Shown here: piece by piece, positions 38,364 to 47,444 of the stretch | Layout of the letters: every line of letters starts with the position of its first letter | How positions within the stretch are numbered: the stretch's first letter is position 1 | Assembly: GCF_000317615.1 (NCBI RefSeq) | Contig: NC_019780.1 | Coordinates: forward strand, 1,447,840-1,511,839 | Direction of reading: 5' to 3' | DNA from: Dactylococcopsis salina PCC 8305 | Lineage (GTDB): Bacteria > Cyanobacteriota > Cyanobacteriia > Cyanobacteriales > Rubidibacteraceae | DNA length: 64,000 bases | The notes under the pieces: model-generated | Database searches by the model: none | What the model was told of the DNA's origin: nothing | Seen by the model: the letters and a program-made list of their open reading frames with translations, nothing else | Made by a program: the position numbers and the translations under genes

Positions 38364-41300
38364 TTATTCGAGATAATGGTTCTCCCAAATTAAAAGTGTT
38401 TCGTCTTGACTTCCACTAATTAAATAGTGACCATCTGGACTAAATGCGATTCCTAACACCGCTTTTCGATGTCCAGTTAAGGTTAACATTTCTTCTCCAG
38501 CGTTAACATTCCAGAGTTTAATTGTTTTGTCTTCACTTCCCGTCGCAATGATATTTCTTTGAGGATGAAATACAACAGTATAAATTTTATTTTCATGTCC
38601 TTGTAAACGTCTGATTTCTTGTTGCTGTTTCACATCCCACAAGATGATTTGGTGATCATTTCTTCCTCCCACTAAAAGGTTACTATCTGGACTAAATGCG
38701 AGAGAATGAATCCCTGGAAACCAAGCAATTTGATCAGTTTCTAGAGTAAATGTTTCTCTCGTTTCTAGTTGTAAAAGTCTCACCGTTTGACCAATATTTC
38801 CTTCCCCTGTTGCTAACCATTTTCCATCAGCACTGAGGGCGATCGATTTTACTTCATCTTCATAATTATTAAATGTATCAATTACTTTTTCTTCTTCTAC
38901 TGACCACAGTTTTACGGTTCGATCTTTAGAACAACTTCCCAAAATTTTACCATCAACACTGAAGGTTACTCCTAATACTTCATTCACATGACCTTCTAAA
39001 GTTGTTAATAAATTTCCTGTGGAAACTGACCATAATTTAATTGTTTTATCCCGACTTCCACTCGCAATCATTTCCCCATCGGGATGATAAGCGACAGTTA
39101 ACACTTCTTGGGAATGATCCTGAAAAGAATAAATTTCTCCTCCTGTTTCTAGTGACCATAGTTTGATCGTCTTATTTTGATGTCCACTAATGAATTGTTT
39201 TCCATTTGGACTAAATGCAACTGCGTTAATTTTTCCTGCGTTTGGAGTTATTTGTTTTTTTAATTCACAATTAATTCTTACTAAGTTACTTTCCACAGTA
39301 GGAACAGAAGAAGTAGATGTAGATATTGCTTCAAGTTCGCTTTCAGTAATTATTTCATCTGGATATAGATTGACGTTAGAATCCTCCTCTGGTTGCTGAT
39401 TAATTTGTTCTAGCAGTGTTTGATAATTGGTTTCAATTTGGGAGAGTTGAGTTTGGATTTCAGTTTGTCTTTGCTGGTTTTGTCTCACTAATTGATTTAG
39501 TCTTTCCAGTTCGATTGCTGATGACTCATTACTATTAAGACTCGATCGAACGCTGTCTAATTCCTGTTTCAATTCCTGTATAGCTTGCTGATAATACTGA
39601 TTCTCTTCTGTTTGACGAGAATTAGCTTCTCTGATTTGAGACTCTAAGGTTTCAATTGCTTCTTGAGTTACGTTAGAATCTGCTTCTGGTTGCTGATTAA
39701 TTTGTTCTACCAGTGTTTGATAATTGGTTTCAATCTGGGAGAGTTGAGTTTGAATTTCAGTTTGTCTTTGCTGGTTTTGTCTCACTAATTGATTTAGTCT
39801 TTCTAGTTCGATTGCTGATGACTCATTACTATTCAGACTCGATCGAACGTTGTCTAATTCCTGTTTCAATTCCTGTATAGCTTGCTGATAATACTGATTC
39901 TCTTCTGTTTGACGAGAATTAGCTTCTCTGATTTGAGACTCTAAGGTTTCAATTGCTTCCTGATTTACGTTAGAATCTGATTCTGGTTGCTGATTAATTT
40001 GTTCTACCAGTGTTTGATAATTGGTTTCAATCTGGGAGAGTTGAGTTTGGATTTCAGTTTGTCTTTGCTGATTTTGTCTTACTAATTGATGTAGTCTTTC
40101 CAGTTCGATTGCTGATGACTCATTACTATTAAGACTCGATCGAACGTTGTCTAATTCCTGTTTCAATTCCTGTATAGCTTGCTGATAATACTGATTCTCT
40201 TCTGTTTGACGAGAATTGGCTTCTCTGATTTGAGACTCTAAGGTTTCAATTGCTTCCTGATTTACGTTAGAATCTGATTCTGGTTGCTGATTAATTTGTT
40301 CTACCAGTGTTTGATAATTGGTTTCAATCTGGGAGAGTTGAGTTTGGATTTCAGTTTGTCTTTGCTGATTTTGTCTTACTAATTGATGTAGTCTTTCTAG
40401 TTCGATCGCTGATGACTCATTACTATTAAGACTCGATCGAACGTTGTCTAATTCCTGTTTCAATTCCTGTATAGCTTGCTGATAATACTGATTCTCTTCT
40501 GTTTGACGGGAATTAGCTTCTCTGATTTGAGACTCTAAGGTTTCAATTGTTTCTTGATTCGATCGAGCGTTGTCTAATTCCTGTTTCAATTCCTGTATAG
40601 CTTGCTGATAATAGTGATTCTCTTCTGTTTGACGGGAATTAGCTTCTCTGATTTGAGACTCTAAGGTTTCAATTGCTTCCTGATTTACGTTAGAATCTGA
40701 TTCTGGTTGCTGATTAATTTGTTCTACCAGTGTTTGATAATTGGTTTCAATCTGGGAGAGTTGAGTTTGAATTTCAGTTTGTCTTTGCTGATTTTGTCTT
40801 ACTAATTGATGTAGTCTTTCCAGTTCGATTGCTGATGACTCATTACTATTAAGACTCGATCGAACGTTGTCTAATTCCTGTTTCAATTCCTGTATAGCTT
40901 GCTGATAATACTGATTCTCTTCTGTTTGACGGGAATTAGCTTCTCTGATTTGAGACTCTAAGGTTTCAATTGTTTCTTGATTCGATCGAATGCTGTCTAA
41001 TTCCTGTTTTAATTCCTGTATAGCTTGCTGATAATACTGATTCTCTTCTGTTTGACGGGAATTAGCTTCTCTGATTTGAGACTCTAAGGTTTCAATTGTT
41101 TCTTGAGTTACGTTAGAATCTGATTCTGGTTGCTGATTAATTTGTTTTACCAGTGTTTGATAATTGGTTTCAATCTGGGAGAGTTGAGTTTGGATTTCAG
41201 TTTGTCTTTGCTGATTTTGTCTCACTAATTGATTTAGTCTTTCCAGTTTGATCGCTGATGACTCATTACTATTAAGACTCGATCGAACGCTGTCTAATTC

Positions 41301-41867
41301 CTGTTTCAATTCTTGTATCGCTTCCTGACTATTTTGATTAACTCTCACCACTTCTGTTTGTATATCACTAATAGATTGAGATAAATTTTCTTGTTGTTGA
41401 TTGATAAAATCAAAGTGATTATTAATTGTGTTTTCTAATAAACTTAATCTTTCAACTTCTCTTTCTATTGCTTCTTGCTTTCTCTCGATCGATTGTAACT
41501 GATTCAACTCTAAAATCTGTGATTCTCTTGCTGCTGTCTCTTGGGTTTGGTTTTCTCTTAACTCAGTAATTAACTGTTCAACTTCGCCCAACTTTTGCTG
41601 TAATTCCCAAACATTTATTTGTTGATTATCTTGCTCAATTTGATGATTCTGAATTAAATTTTTGAGAGAAGAGAATTGATAAGAATAAAAGTTTTCTTCT
41701 TGTTGACGATTGAAACGATTAAAAATTAGCGCGATCGTGCTAGGAATTAAACCCCAAGCCAGTTGCTGTGTACTCACCGCAATAATTGTTCCGACAATCA
41801 CCGCAACTAATAAACCATTTTCTGCAATTTCTTGAATACTTTTCCCTTCAGAAGCTGTTTTTATCAT
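38364..41867 (-). CDS. Membrane-anchored coiled-coil protein with C-terminal WD40 propeller
   Basis: A 1167-residue protein. Residues 17-48 hold two short hydrophobic helices (LLVAVIVGTIIAV and GLIPSTIALIF). Residues 50-850 are Gln/Glu-rich coiled coil containing six long repeats of 99 residues and two short ones of 42. The long unit contains NSNESSAIELERL and LSQIETNYQTLVEQI. Residues 865-1167 form seven WD40 blades, each with a GH or equivalent and a KTIKLW strand end. No catalytic domain is present. Such proteins are probably scaffolds; the partner is unknown. The near-identity of the repeats at DNA level indicates recent expansion. Confidence 0.88.
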   Translation of the reverse strand: MIKTASEGKSIQEIAENGLLVAVIVGTIIAVSTQQLAWGLIPSTIALIFNRFNRQQEENFYSYQFSSLKNLIQNHQIEQDNQQINVWELQQKLGEVEQLITELRENQTQETAARESQILELNQLQSIERKQEAIEREVERLSLLENTINNHFDFINQQQENLSQSISDIQTEVVRVNQNSQEAIQELKQELDSVRSSLNSNESSAIKLERLNQLVRQNQQRQTEIQTQLSQIETNYQTLVKQINQQPESDSNVTQETIETLESQIREANSRQTEENQYYQQAIQELKQELDSIRSNQETIETLESQIREANSRQTEENQYYQQAIQELKQELDNVRSSLNSNESSAIELERLHQLVRQNQQRQTEIQTQLSQIETNYQTLVEQINQQPESDSNVNQEAIETLESQIREANSRQTEENHYYQQAIQELKQELDNARSNQETIETLESQIREANSRQTEENQYYQQAIQELKQELDNVRSSLNSNESSAIELERLHQLVRQNQQRQTEIQTQLSQIETNYQTLVEQINQQPESDSNVNQEAIETLESQIREANSRQTEENQYYQQAIQELKQELDNVRSSLNSNESSAIELERLHQLVRQNQQRQTEIQTQLSQIETNYQTLVEQINQQPESDSNVNQEAIETLESQIREANSRQTEENQYYQQAIQELKQELDNVRSSLNSNESSAIELERLNQLVRQNQQRQTEIQTQLSQIETNYQTLVEQINQQPEADSNVTQEAIETLESQIREANSRQTEENQYYQQAIQELKQELDSVRSSLNSNESSAIELERLNQLVRQNQQRQTEIQTQLSQIETNYQTLLEQINQQPEEDSNVNLYPDEIITESELEAISTSTSSVPTVESNLVRINCELKKQITPNAGKINAVAFSPNGKQFISGHQNKTIKLWSLETGGEIYSFQDHSQEVLTVAYHPDGEMIASGSRDKTIKLWSVSTGNLLTTLEGHVNEVLGVTFSVDGKILGSCSKDRTVKLWSVEEEKVIDTFNNYEDEVKSIALSADGKWLATGEGNIGQTVRLLQLETRETFTLETDQIAWFPGIHSLAFSPDSNLLVGGRNDHQIILWDVKQQQEIRRLQGHENKIYTVVFHPQRNIIATGSEDKTIKLWNVNAGEEMLTLTGHRKAVLGIAFSPDGHYLISGSQDETLLIWENHYLE
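39390..41330 (-). repeat. In-frame tandem repeats of 297 and 126 bp inside the WD40 protein gene
   Basis: The region encodes six 99-residue coiled-coil units with two truncated 42-residue units interspersed. Unit boundaries are marked by the repeated DNA agactcgatcgaacg and tgctgattaatttgttct. Sequence differences between units are few, so copy number probably varies between strains. Confidence 0.88.
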
Positions 41868-41916
41868 TGAACTTTTTAGGCGATCGTTGTTTTCAATTTA
41901 ATAACAATCTGATTGT

Positions 41917-42160
41917 AGTTCCCCCAATCTTGGGGGTTAGGGGGCTACACTCCTCTAGTTCCCCCAATCTTGGGGGTTAGGGGCTACACTCCTCTAGTTC
42001 CCCCAATTTTGGGGGTTAGGGGGCTACACTCCTCTAGTTCCCCCAATTTTGGGGGTTAGGGGGCTACACTCCTCTAGTTCCCCCAATTTTGGGGGTTAGG
42101 GGGCTACACTCTTGTATTTTCACCAATTGTGGGGGAAAGGGAGCGAAATTTTCTAGGGCG
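41917..42160. repeat. 40-bp tandem array, five units plus a decayed sixth
   Basis: Units beginning cccccaatcttgggggttag lie at 41921, 41961, 42000, 42040 and 42080, with the linker ggggctacactcctctagtt. Each contains a 14- to 16-bp palindrome cccccaa(tc/tt)ttggggg. A degenerate unit runs to 42160. It lies between the WD40 gene's start and the terD stop, so a promoter for the WD40 gene must lie beyond or within it. Confidence 0.92.
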
Positions 42161-42166
42161 ATCGAG

Positions 42167-42742
42167 CTAACTAAAACGATTTAAAATCGCGGGTAAACCT
42201 CCCTCATAACCATCACCGATCGCGCTCATTCTCCATTGTCCATCTTTCTTATAAAGTTCTCCCATAATCATGGCTGTTTCGATCGAATAATCCTCCGTTA
42301 AATCGTAACGAAGCACCTCCTCTTTTGTTTTCACATCAACTAAACGAACAAACGCATTGCTAACCTGTCCAAAATTTTGTCCTCGTTTTTCTGCGTCATA
42401 AATTGTCACTACAAAGGTAATTTTCTGAACTTCATCAGGGACTTTTTTCAGGTTAATAATTACTACCTCATCATCCCCTTCTCCCGCGCCAGTCAAATTA
42501 TCTCCCATGTGTTCAACAGAATGGTCAGGATCGGGACTTTTTGTATTATTATAAAATACTAAATGACTGTCTGAAACTAACTTCTCATTTTCCCCTAAAA
42601 GGAACACGGAAGCATCTAAATCAAAATCATTTCCCGTGTCAGTTTTATTAACATCCCAACCTAAACCGACAAAGACTGCTTCTAAACCTGGGGAAACTTT
42701 TTCTAAAGAAACCCGTTCACCTTTCTGTAAAGAAATTCCCAT
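42167..42742 (-). CDS. TerD-family protein, copy 1
   Basis: A 191-residue TerD domain protein. It has the calcium-binding pattern KTDTGNDFDLDASVFLL and GDNLTGAGEGDDEVV, conserved in TerD/TerE and general stress proteins of the GSP16/17M type. TerD proteins take part in stress and tellurite or phage resistance modules; no TerC or other Ter gene is in view here, so a particular substrate cannot be assigned. It lies 39 bases after its paralogue, with which it shares most positions; the two arose by tandem duplication. Confidence 0.92.
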   Translation of the reverse strand: MGISLQKGERVSLEKVSPGLEAVFVGLGWDVNKTDTGNDFDLDASVFLLGENEKLVSDSHLVFYNNTKSPDPDHSVEHMGDNLTGAGEGDDEVVIINLKKVPDEVQKITFVVTIYDAEKRGQNFGQVSNAFVRLVDVKTKEEVLRYDLTEDYSIETAMIMGELYKKDGQWRMSAIGDGYEGGLPAILNRFS

Positions 42743-42781
42743 AATCTACTTCTCTCCTTTTTACTAACTTCCAATTAATTA

Positions 42782-43357
42782 TTATTGATAACGGTTCAAC
42801 ATTGCGGGTAATCCTCCCTCATATCCTTCTCCAACTGCGCTCATTCTCCATTGTCCATCTTTCTTATAAAGTTCTCCCATAATCATGGCTGTTTCGATCG
42901 AATAATCCTCCGTTAAATCGTAACGAAGCACCTCTTCTTTTGTTTTTACATCCACTAGACGGACAAAACTATTATTCACTTGTCCGAAATTTTGTCCTCG
43001 TTTTTCTGCGTCATAAATTGTCACCACAAACGCAATTTTCTGCACTTCTTCAGGAACTTTTTTCAAGTTAACAATCACGACTTCATCATCCCCTTCTCCC
43101 GCGCCAGTTAAATTATCTCCCATGTGTTCAACAGAGTTCTCAGGATCAGGACTTTTTAAGTTATTAAAATAGATGAGATGGCGATCGGAAATCAGTTTTT
43201 CATCTGTTCCTAAAAGAAAAACTGAGGTATCTAAATCAAAGTCTTTACCCGTATCAGTTTTGTTAACATCCCAACCTAACCCCACAAATACTGCTTCTAA
43301 GCCAGGAGATGCTTTTTCTAAAGAAATCCGTTCACCTTTGGTTAAAGAAATGCTCAT
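42782..43357 (-). CDS. TerD-family protein, copy 2
   Basis: A 191-residue paralogue of the neighbouring gene, aligning without gaps. The calcium site reads GKDFDLDTSVFLL, and the C-terminal part (EVLRYDLTEDYSIETAMIMG) is identical. The gene is probably first in the pair's transcript. The DNA of the 3' halves is nearly the same, which suggests recent duplication or gene conversion. Confidence 0.92.
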   Translation of the reverse strand: MSISLTKGERISLEKASPGLEAVFVGLGWDVNKTDTGKDFDLDTSVFLLGTDEKLISDRHLIYFNNLKSPDPENSVEHMGDNLTGAGEGDDEVVIVNLKKVPEEVQKIAFVVTIYDAEKRGQNFGQVNNSFVRLVDVKTKEEVLRYDLTEDYSIETAMIMGELYKKDGQWRMSAVGEGYEGGLPAMLNRYQ

Positions 43358-43394
43358 TGTTTTATTACTCCAATTAGTTTAAATGTTCTTTACT

Positions 43395-43500
43395 AATACC
43401 ATGCGTGATTAATTAGTGCTACATACCGACTCCTAGTTCCCCCCTTTCAAAGGGGGGTTAGGGGGGATTTAATATAACATCACTTTTTGAAAATGGTATA
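43395..43500. repeat. MITE-like repeat, family B, copy 3
   Basis: This element starts aataccatgcgtgattaatt, ends gaaaatggtata, and has the core cccctttcaaagggg. It is the reverse-oriented relative of the copy at 34369-34473. It separates the TerD pair from the salt-stress gene, and is placed where either a TerD promoter or the upstream gene's terminator would be. Confidence 0.85.
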
Positions 43501-43564
43501 ATTACAACTTTGCACAATTTACACAACAAAAGTCAACCCCCAAACTAGAGAATTGTAGATTTGC

Positions 43565-44317
43565 TTAAGATGTTTCTTCAAAAACGGCTAAATAATCAAT
43601 TGCTGCTTCTAAACGAGACGAATAACTTTCCGCAAACTCTTCAAACCAGAATCCCTCATCAGAATAAGGATCGAGTTTCTCCAGCCATTCTTGCGCTTTT
43701 TTAGTCAAGTATTTTCGCTTTTTCTGCTTTTGTTGTTCGGCTTTTAAAATCTCTTCTTGATTCTGTTTCGGATCGTAGGTTTCTGCTTGTTGTTTTTGGG
43801 TTTGATACTGATGTTTAATCGAACCTAATAACTCATCGGTTTGGGAATCCTTTTGAGGAGATGTGGTAACTTGCTTTTGCTGTTGATAACGAGTTTTTAC
43901 CTCTTCAAAAAGATGTTCTTCTTCTTCTTTCTGATAAGATTTATTTTGAAATTGCGATTTGATTTCGTTTAAAGATGAGTCGGATTCGTCGGAAGACTGC
44001 GATTGAGACTTTGCTTGAGATTGAGACTGGAATTGTGATTTAATTTCCGCCACTGGATCGCTAGGTTCACTTTCATCAGAAGCAGATTTTTTTTGCTTAA
44101 ACTGTGATTTTATTTCTAAGAGTGCGTCTTCTTCTTGATTAGAATCAGAAGCGGATTTTTTTTCTTGAAACTGTGAACGAATTTCATCAAGGGAATGATC
44201 CGCTCGATCGGAATTATCATGGGATTTATGATCAGACATAGCAGAAGAACGCTGATTTTTATACTCAGATTTAAGTTGATTGAGGAGTGCATCTAAATTG
44301 GACGCTTCTGGTGACAT
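43565..44317 (-). CDS. Slr1339-type salt-stress protein with repeated IKSQFQ motifs
   Basis: A 250-residue hydrophilic protein. Seven copies of a short helical motif of the form L-x-E-I-K-S-Q-F-Q (for example DEIRSQFQ, LEIKSQFK, AEIKSQFQ, NEIKSQFQ, EEVKTRYQ) are spaced by Ser/Gln/Asp-rich linkers. A conserved C-terminal domain of about 70 residues (KKAQEWLEKLDPYSDEGFWFEEFA) follows. The family name comes from salt-induced Synechocystis Slr1339; its molecular role is unknown. The start at 44317 leaves out 28 non-conserved upstream codons. It is divergent from an oxidoreductase gene. Confidence 0.8.
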   Translation of the reverse strand: MSPEASNLDALLNQLKSEYKNQRSSAMSDHKSHDNSDRADHSLDEIRSQFQEKKSASDSNQEEDALLEIKSQFKQKKSASDESEPSDPVAEIKSQFQSQSQAKSQSQSSDESDSSLNEIKSQFQNKSYQKEEEEHLFEEVKTRYQQQKQVTTSPQKDSQTDELLGSIKHQYQTQKQQAETYDPKQNQEEILKAEQQKQKKRKYLTKKAQEWLEKLDPYSDEGFWFEEFAESYSSRLEAAIDYLAVFEETS

Positions 44318-44554
44318 TTTATTCTCCAGATTTGATTGATCTTCAAGTTTTAACCACCTGATTCCATTGTTACTTGATGGACAGCCAAAAAACTGACACA
44401 CTTTGTTTACATTTGTTAACTATCTTTGTGGATAATGCCTCTGGCGGATTTTTTACATTTTTCGCGGAAATTTTGTCTGATCTGGTGTAAAAGATTTATC
44501 CTGCTAGAGATAGCGACGTTTTTTGCAATTTTTGTGGTGGAGGAGTTTGTTCTC

Positions 44555-45637
44555 GTGAGTGACCAAAATAATTTATCAAGAGGAGATGGGGAGATTAATA
44601 GCTTTTCCCGTAACGGAAACCCGCCGTTGCGAGTGGGTGTCATTGGTGTTGGTAACATGGGACAACATCATACTCGTGTTTTAGGTTTGCTAAAAGATGT
44701 GGAATTATATGGCGTTGCTGATATTAATGTAACGCGAGGGTTGGATATTGCGAGTAAATATCGGGTGCGTTTTTTTGAAGCGTATCAAGACTTATTAGCT
44801 TGTGTCGATGCGGTTTGCATTGCTGTTCCCACACGCTTACATTATTCAGTCGGATTAGCTTGTTTGAAAGCAGGGGTTCATGTTCTCATTGAAAAACCGA
44901 TCGCGGCGAATATCGAAGAAGCTGAATCATTAGTCAACGCAGCCGCTGATAATAATTGTATTTTACAAGTGGGACACATTGAACGATTTAATCCTGCTTT
45001 TCAAGAGTTAAGTAATGTCCTCAAAACTGAAGATTTACTTGCTTTGGAAGCACATCGTATGAGTCCATATTCTCAACGTGCTAATGATGTTTCTGTGGTG
45101 CTAGATTTGATGATCCATGATATTGATTTATTATTAGAATTAACAGCAAGTTCTGTGGTTAAATTAACCGCAAGCGGAACAAAAGCTGAGGATTCAGGAT
45201 ATTTAGATTATGTCACAGCAACGTTAGGTTTTGCCAATGGCGCGATCGCAACTTTAACCGCAAGTAAAGTAACACATCGTAAAGTTCGGACAATTGGCGC
45301 TCATTGTAAAAAGGCTTTAATCGAAGCTGATTTCTTAAACAATGAAATTTTAATTCATCGGCAAACCACAGCCGATTATACCACAAATTATGGACAAGTT
45401 TTATATCGTCAAGATGGTTTAATTGAAAAGGTTTATACCAGTAAAATTGAACCACTTCACGCAGAATTAGAACATTTTGTTAGTTGTGTTCGTGGCGGAA
45501 ATAAACCTTCTGTTGGGGGAGAACAAGCATTAAAGGCTTTACGTTTAGCGAGTTTAGTAGAAAAGATGGCAATGGATGGTCAGGTTTGGGAAAATGAAGT
45601 TCAGGAAGGAGCAATTATTTCAGCTTTAAATTATTAA
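44555..45637 (+). CDS. Gfo/Idh/MocA-family oxidoreductase
   Basis: A 360-residue NAD(P)-dependent oxidoreductase. The Rossmann motif is VGVIGVGNMGQHHTRVL, and the catalytic-lysine signature HVLIEKPIA lies near residue 100. The C-terminal domain has the substrate histidine in the DLMIHDIDLLLEL region. The family oxidises sugars such as UDP-N-acetylglucosamine derivatives or inositols; the substrate is not determined. The GTG start is supported by GGAGGAG nine bases upstream. Codons before it in the same frame (from 44426) encode an unrelated hydrophobic stretch and are not used. Confidence 0.85.
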   Translation: MSDQNNLSRGDGEINSFSRNGNPPLRVGVIGVGNMGQHHTRVLGLLKDVELYGVADINVTRGLDIASKYRVRFFEAYQDLLACVDAVCIAVPTRLHYSVGLACLKAGVHVLIEKPIAANIEEAESLVNAAADNNCILQVGHIERFNPAFQELSNVLKTEDLLALEAHRMSPYSQRANDVSVVLDLMIHDIDLLLELTASSVVKLTASGTKAEDSGYLDYVTATLGFANGAIATLTASKVTHRKVRTIGAHCKKALIEADFLNNEILIHRQTTADYTTNYGQVLYRQDGLIEKVYTSKIEPLHAELEHFVSCVRGGNKPSVGGEQALKALRLASLVEKMAMDGQVWENEVQEGAIISALNY

Positions 45638-45742
45638 TGATTAAACCTTTCCTAGACTGGTGTGTATTTATGAGGCGATTAAGATATGAGTAAAAATGCA
45701 AGTTCATTGATTGTTCAATCGTCACGCACCTTGCATGCAAGC

Positions 45743-45817
45743 CTCTTGCCTTTTGCCTTTTGCCTCTTGCCTCTTGCCTTACTACACCGACTAATTAACT
45801 TTTTCAGCAAACCCTAA
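45743..45817. repeat. Heptamer array (TTGCCTC/TTGCCTT) with conserved leader
   Basis: Five heptamers (ttgcctc, ttgcctt) are followed on the same strand by the reverse complement of the leader seen at 38084: taactttttcagcaaaccct. Reading on the minus strand, the order is leader then heptamers, as at 9583 and 38084. Confidence 0.75.
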
Positions 45818-47035
45818 TTAAGCACTTCTAAGAGCAACAATTGGATCAAGTTTAGCCGCTTGACGAGCGGGAATCACGCCAAAAGCTAAACCAATTCCAG
45901 CAGAAACACTGACAGAAACGACGACAGCAGGAACAGAAATTTGGGAGGAAAGAGGGGAAACAGTACCCGCAAGAATGACGACTCCACCACCGATAATTGT
46001 GCCAAAAAAACCTCCTAAAACAGCAAGAATTGTGGCTTCAATTAAGAATTGTGTTAAGATATCTTTTTCTCTTGCGCCTAATGCTTTGCGAAGTCCAATT
46101 TCTTGAGTGCGTTCGGAAACAGAAACTAGCATTATATTCATCACCCCAATCCCTCCGACTAATAAAGAAATGCTTGCGATCGCGGCTAACATAGCAGTTA
46201 AACCACCAGTTACTGTTCCGACAATGCTTAAAACATCTTGTTGAGTTTGGACGCTAAAATCATCCTCTCCTGTAATATTGTGTCTCAATCGGAGTAAGTT
46301 TTCAATTTGAAATTTAGCAGCACGAATACTGTCTTCATCTTTAGCGGATACAGAAATAAAGGTTAAATTAATCCCATAAATCGATTGTCTTCCCACAATT
46401 TGATTCGCCATTGTGGTTAAAGGAATATACACCGTATCATCTTGATTATTGCCTAAAAAAGCACCTTTTGAAGCCATCACGCCAACGACTTTAAAGCTAG
46501 AATTTTTAACCCGAATTTGCTTCCCGATCGGGTTTTCTCCGCCAAAAAAGCGGTTAGCAATTTCCGATCCGAGAACAGCAACACGACTATTTTTTCTTAA
46601 ATCAAGATCACGAATAAACCGACCTTCAGCAATTTCAAAACTACGAACACTCAAAAATTCTGGAGTTACACCAAACACAGAATCATTGCTGTTTTTTCCC
46701 TGATAAGAAATGACTTGATTACTGGTAATTTGTGGCGCAACTCCTTGAATACTAGGGACTTGTTCCTCGATCGCTTTCGCATCTTCATAAACCAAAGTTT
46801 TGGGGGCATCAAAAGTGGTTTGACGTTCTTCCCTTGAACCAGGAGTTATAAATAAAGTATTGGGACCGAGAGATTGAAACTCATTTTTAGCCAATTCTTG
46901 CGCTCCCTGTCCAATTCCCACCATTGCGATCACGGACGCATTACCAATTATAATTCCTAACATGGTTAAACTACTCCGCAGTTTATTTGCGGTCAGAGTA
47001 GTAGTCGCCATGCGTACAGTTTCGATTAATTGCAT
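45818..47035 (-). CDS. MacB-type ABC transporter permease
   Basis: A 405-residue FtsX-like permease. One transmembrane helix lies near the N-terminus (LRSSLTMLGIIIGNASVIAMVG), a periplasmic domain spans about 50-270, and three helices lie at the C-terminus. The typical SERTQEIGLRKALGA coupling-helix motif is present. MacB-type permeases do not move substrate through the membrane but use ATP-driven motion for periplasmic work such as export of peptides or lipoproteins. The ATPase and the membrane-fusion partner are not in this neighbourhood. It is divergent from ycf20. Confidence 0.88.
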   Translation of the reverse strand: MQLIETVRMATTTLTANKLRSSLTMLGIIIGNASVIAMVGIGQGAQELAKNEFQSLGPNTLFITPGSREERQTTFDAPKTLVYEDAKAIEEQVPSIQGVAPQITSNQVISYQGKNSNDSVFGVTPEFLSVRSFEIAEGRFIRDLDLRKNSRVAVLGSEIANRFFGGENPIGKQIRVKNSSFKVVGVMASKGAFLGNNQDDTVYIPLTTMANQIVGRQSIYGINLTFISVSAKDEDSIRAAKFQIENLLRLRHNITGEDDFSVQTQQDVLSIVGTVTGGLTAMLAAIASISLLVGGIGVMNIMLVSVSERTQEIGLRKALGAREKDILTQFLIEATILAVLGGFFGTIIGGGVVILAGTVSPLSSQISVPAVVVSVSVSAGIGLAFGVIPARQAAKLDPIVALRSA

Positions 47036-47102
47036 TGCTTCTAATGTTTAAAATTAGGTCTATGATGATCTTAGCTCAGGTATTCCCCACCGATAACGAA
47101 TT

Positions 47103-47441
47103 ATGCAAAATACTCGCTTAAACTTATTATTAAACAATTTATCTAGTCAAACTCAACAGTTTTTTTTAAATCCTTGGCGCAAGATTACCCTGTTATTATT
47201 AAGTTTACTTTCAGGGATATTTATTGCTGTTGCGATCGTCACCAGTGCTGGTCAAAATGGACGTTTAGATATTATTGTCGCTGCGGTTCTCTTAATTTTT
47301 ACTGAGGGGATTAGTTGGTTTGTTTATCGACGCTATTCCTCAACAGATGAAAGAAATTTAGGCTTTCTAGAAGTGCTAAACACTTTCAAAATTGGCTTTA
47401 CTTATAGTTTATACATTCAGGCGTTTATTTTAGGGTCTTAA
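47103..47441 (+). CDS. ycf20: Ycf20-like DUF565 protein
   Basis: A 112-residue small membrane protein with three hydrophobic segments (about 28-48, 55-72 and 93-108) and the Ycf20 opening QNTRLNLLLNNLSSQTQQFF. The plant relatives are chloroplast proteins linked to non-photochemical quenching; the mechanism is unclear. It ends 3 bases before the glycerate kinase gene and is likely cotranscribed with it. Confidence 0.85.
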   Translation: MQNTRLNLLLNNLSSQTQQFFLNPWRKITLLLLSLLSGIFIAVAIVTSAGQNGRLDIIVAAVLLIFTEGISWFVYRRYSSTDERNLGFLEVLNTFKIGFTYSLYIQAFILGS

Positions 47442-47444
47442 TTT

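Noticed and set aside
38007-38393. Five overlapping frames of 80-117 codons on both strands
   Set aside because: All arise from a 9-bp minisatellite, which has no stops in several frames; low complexity and no family resemblance.
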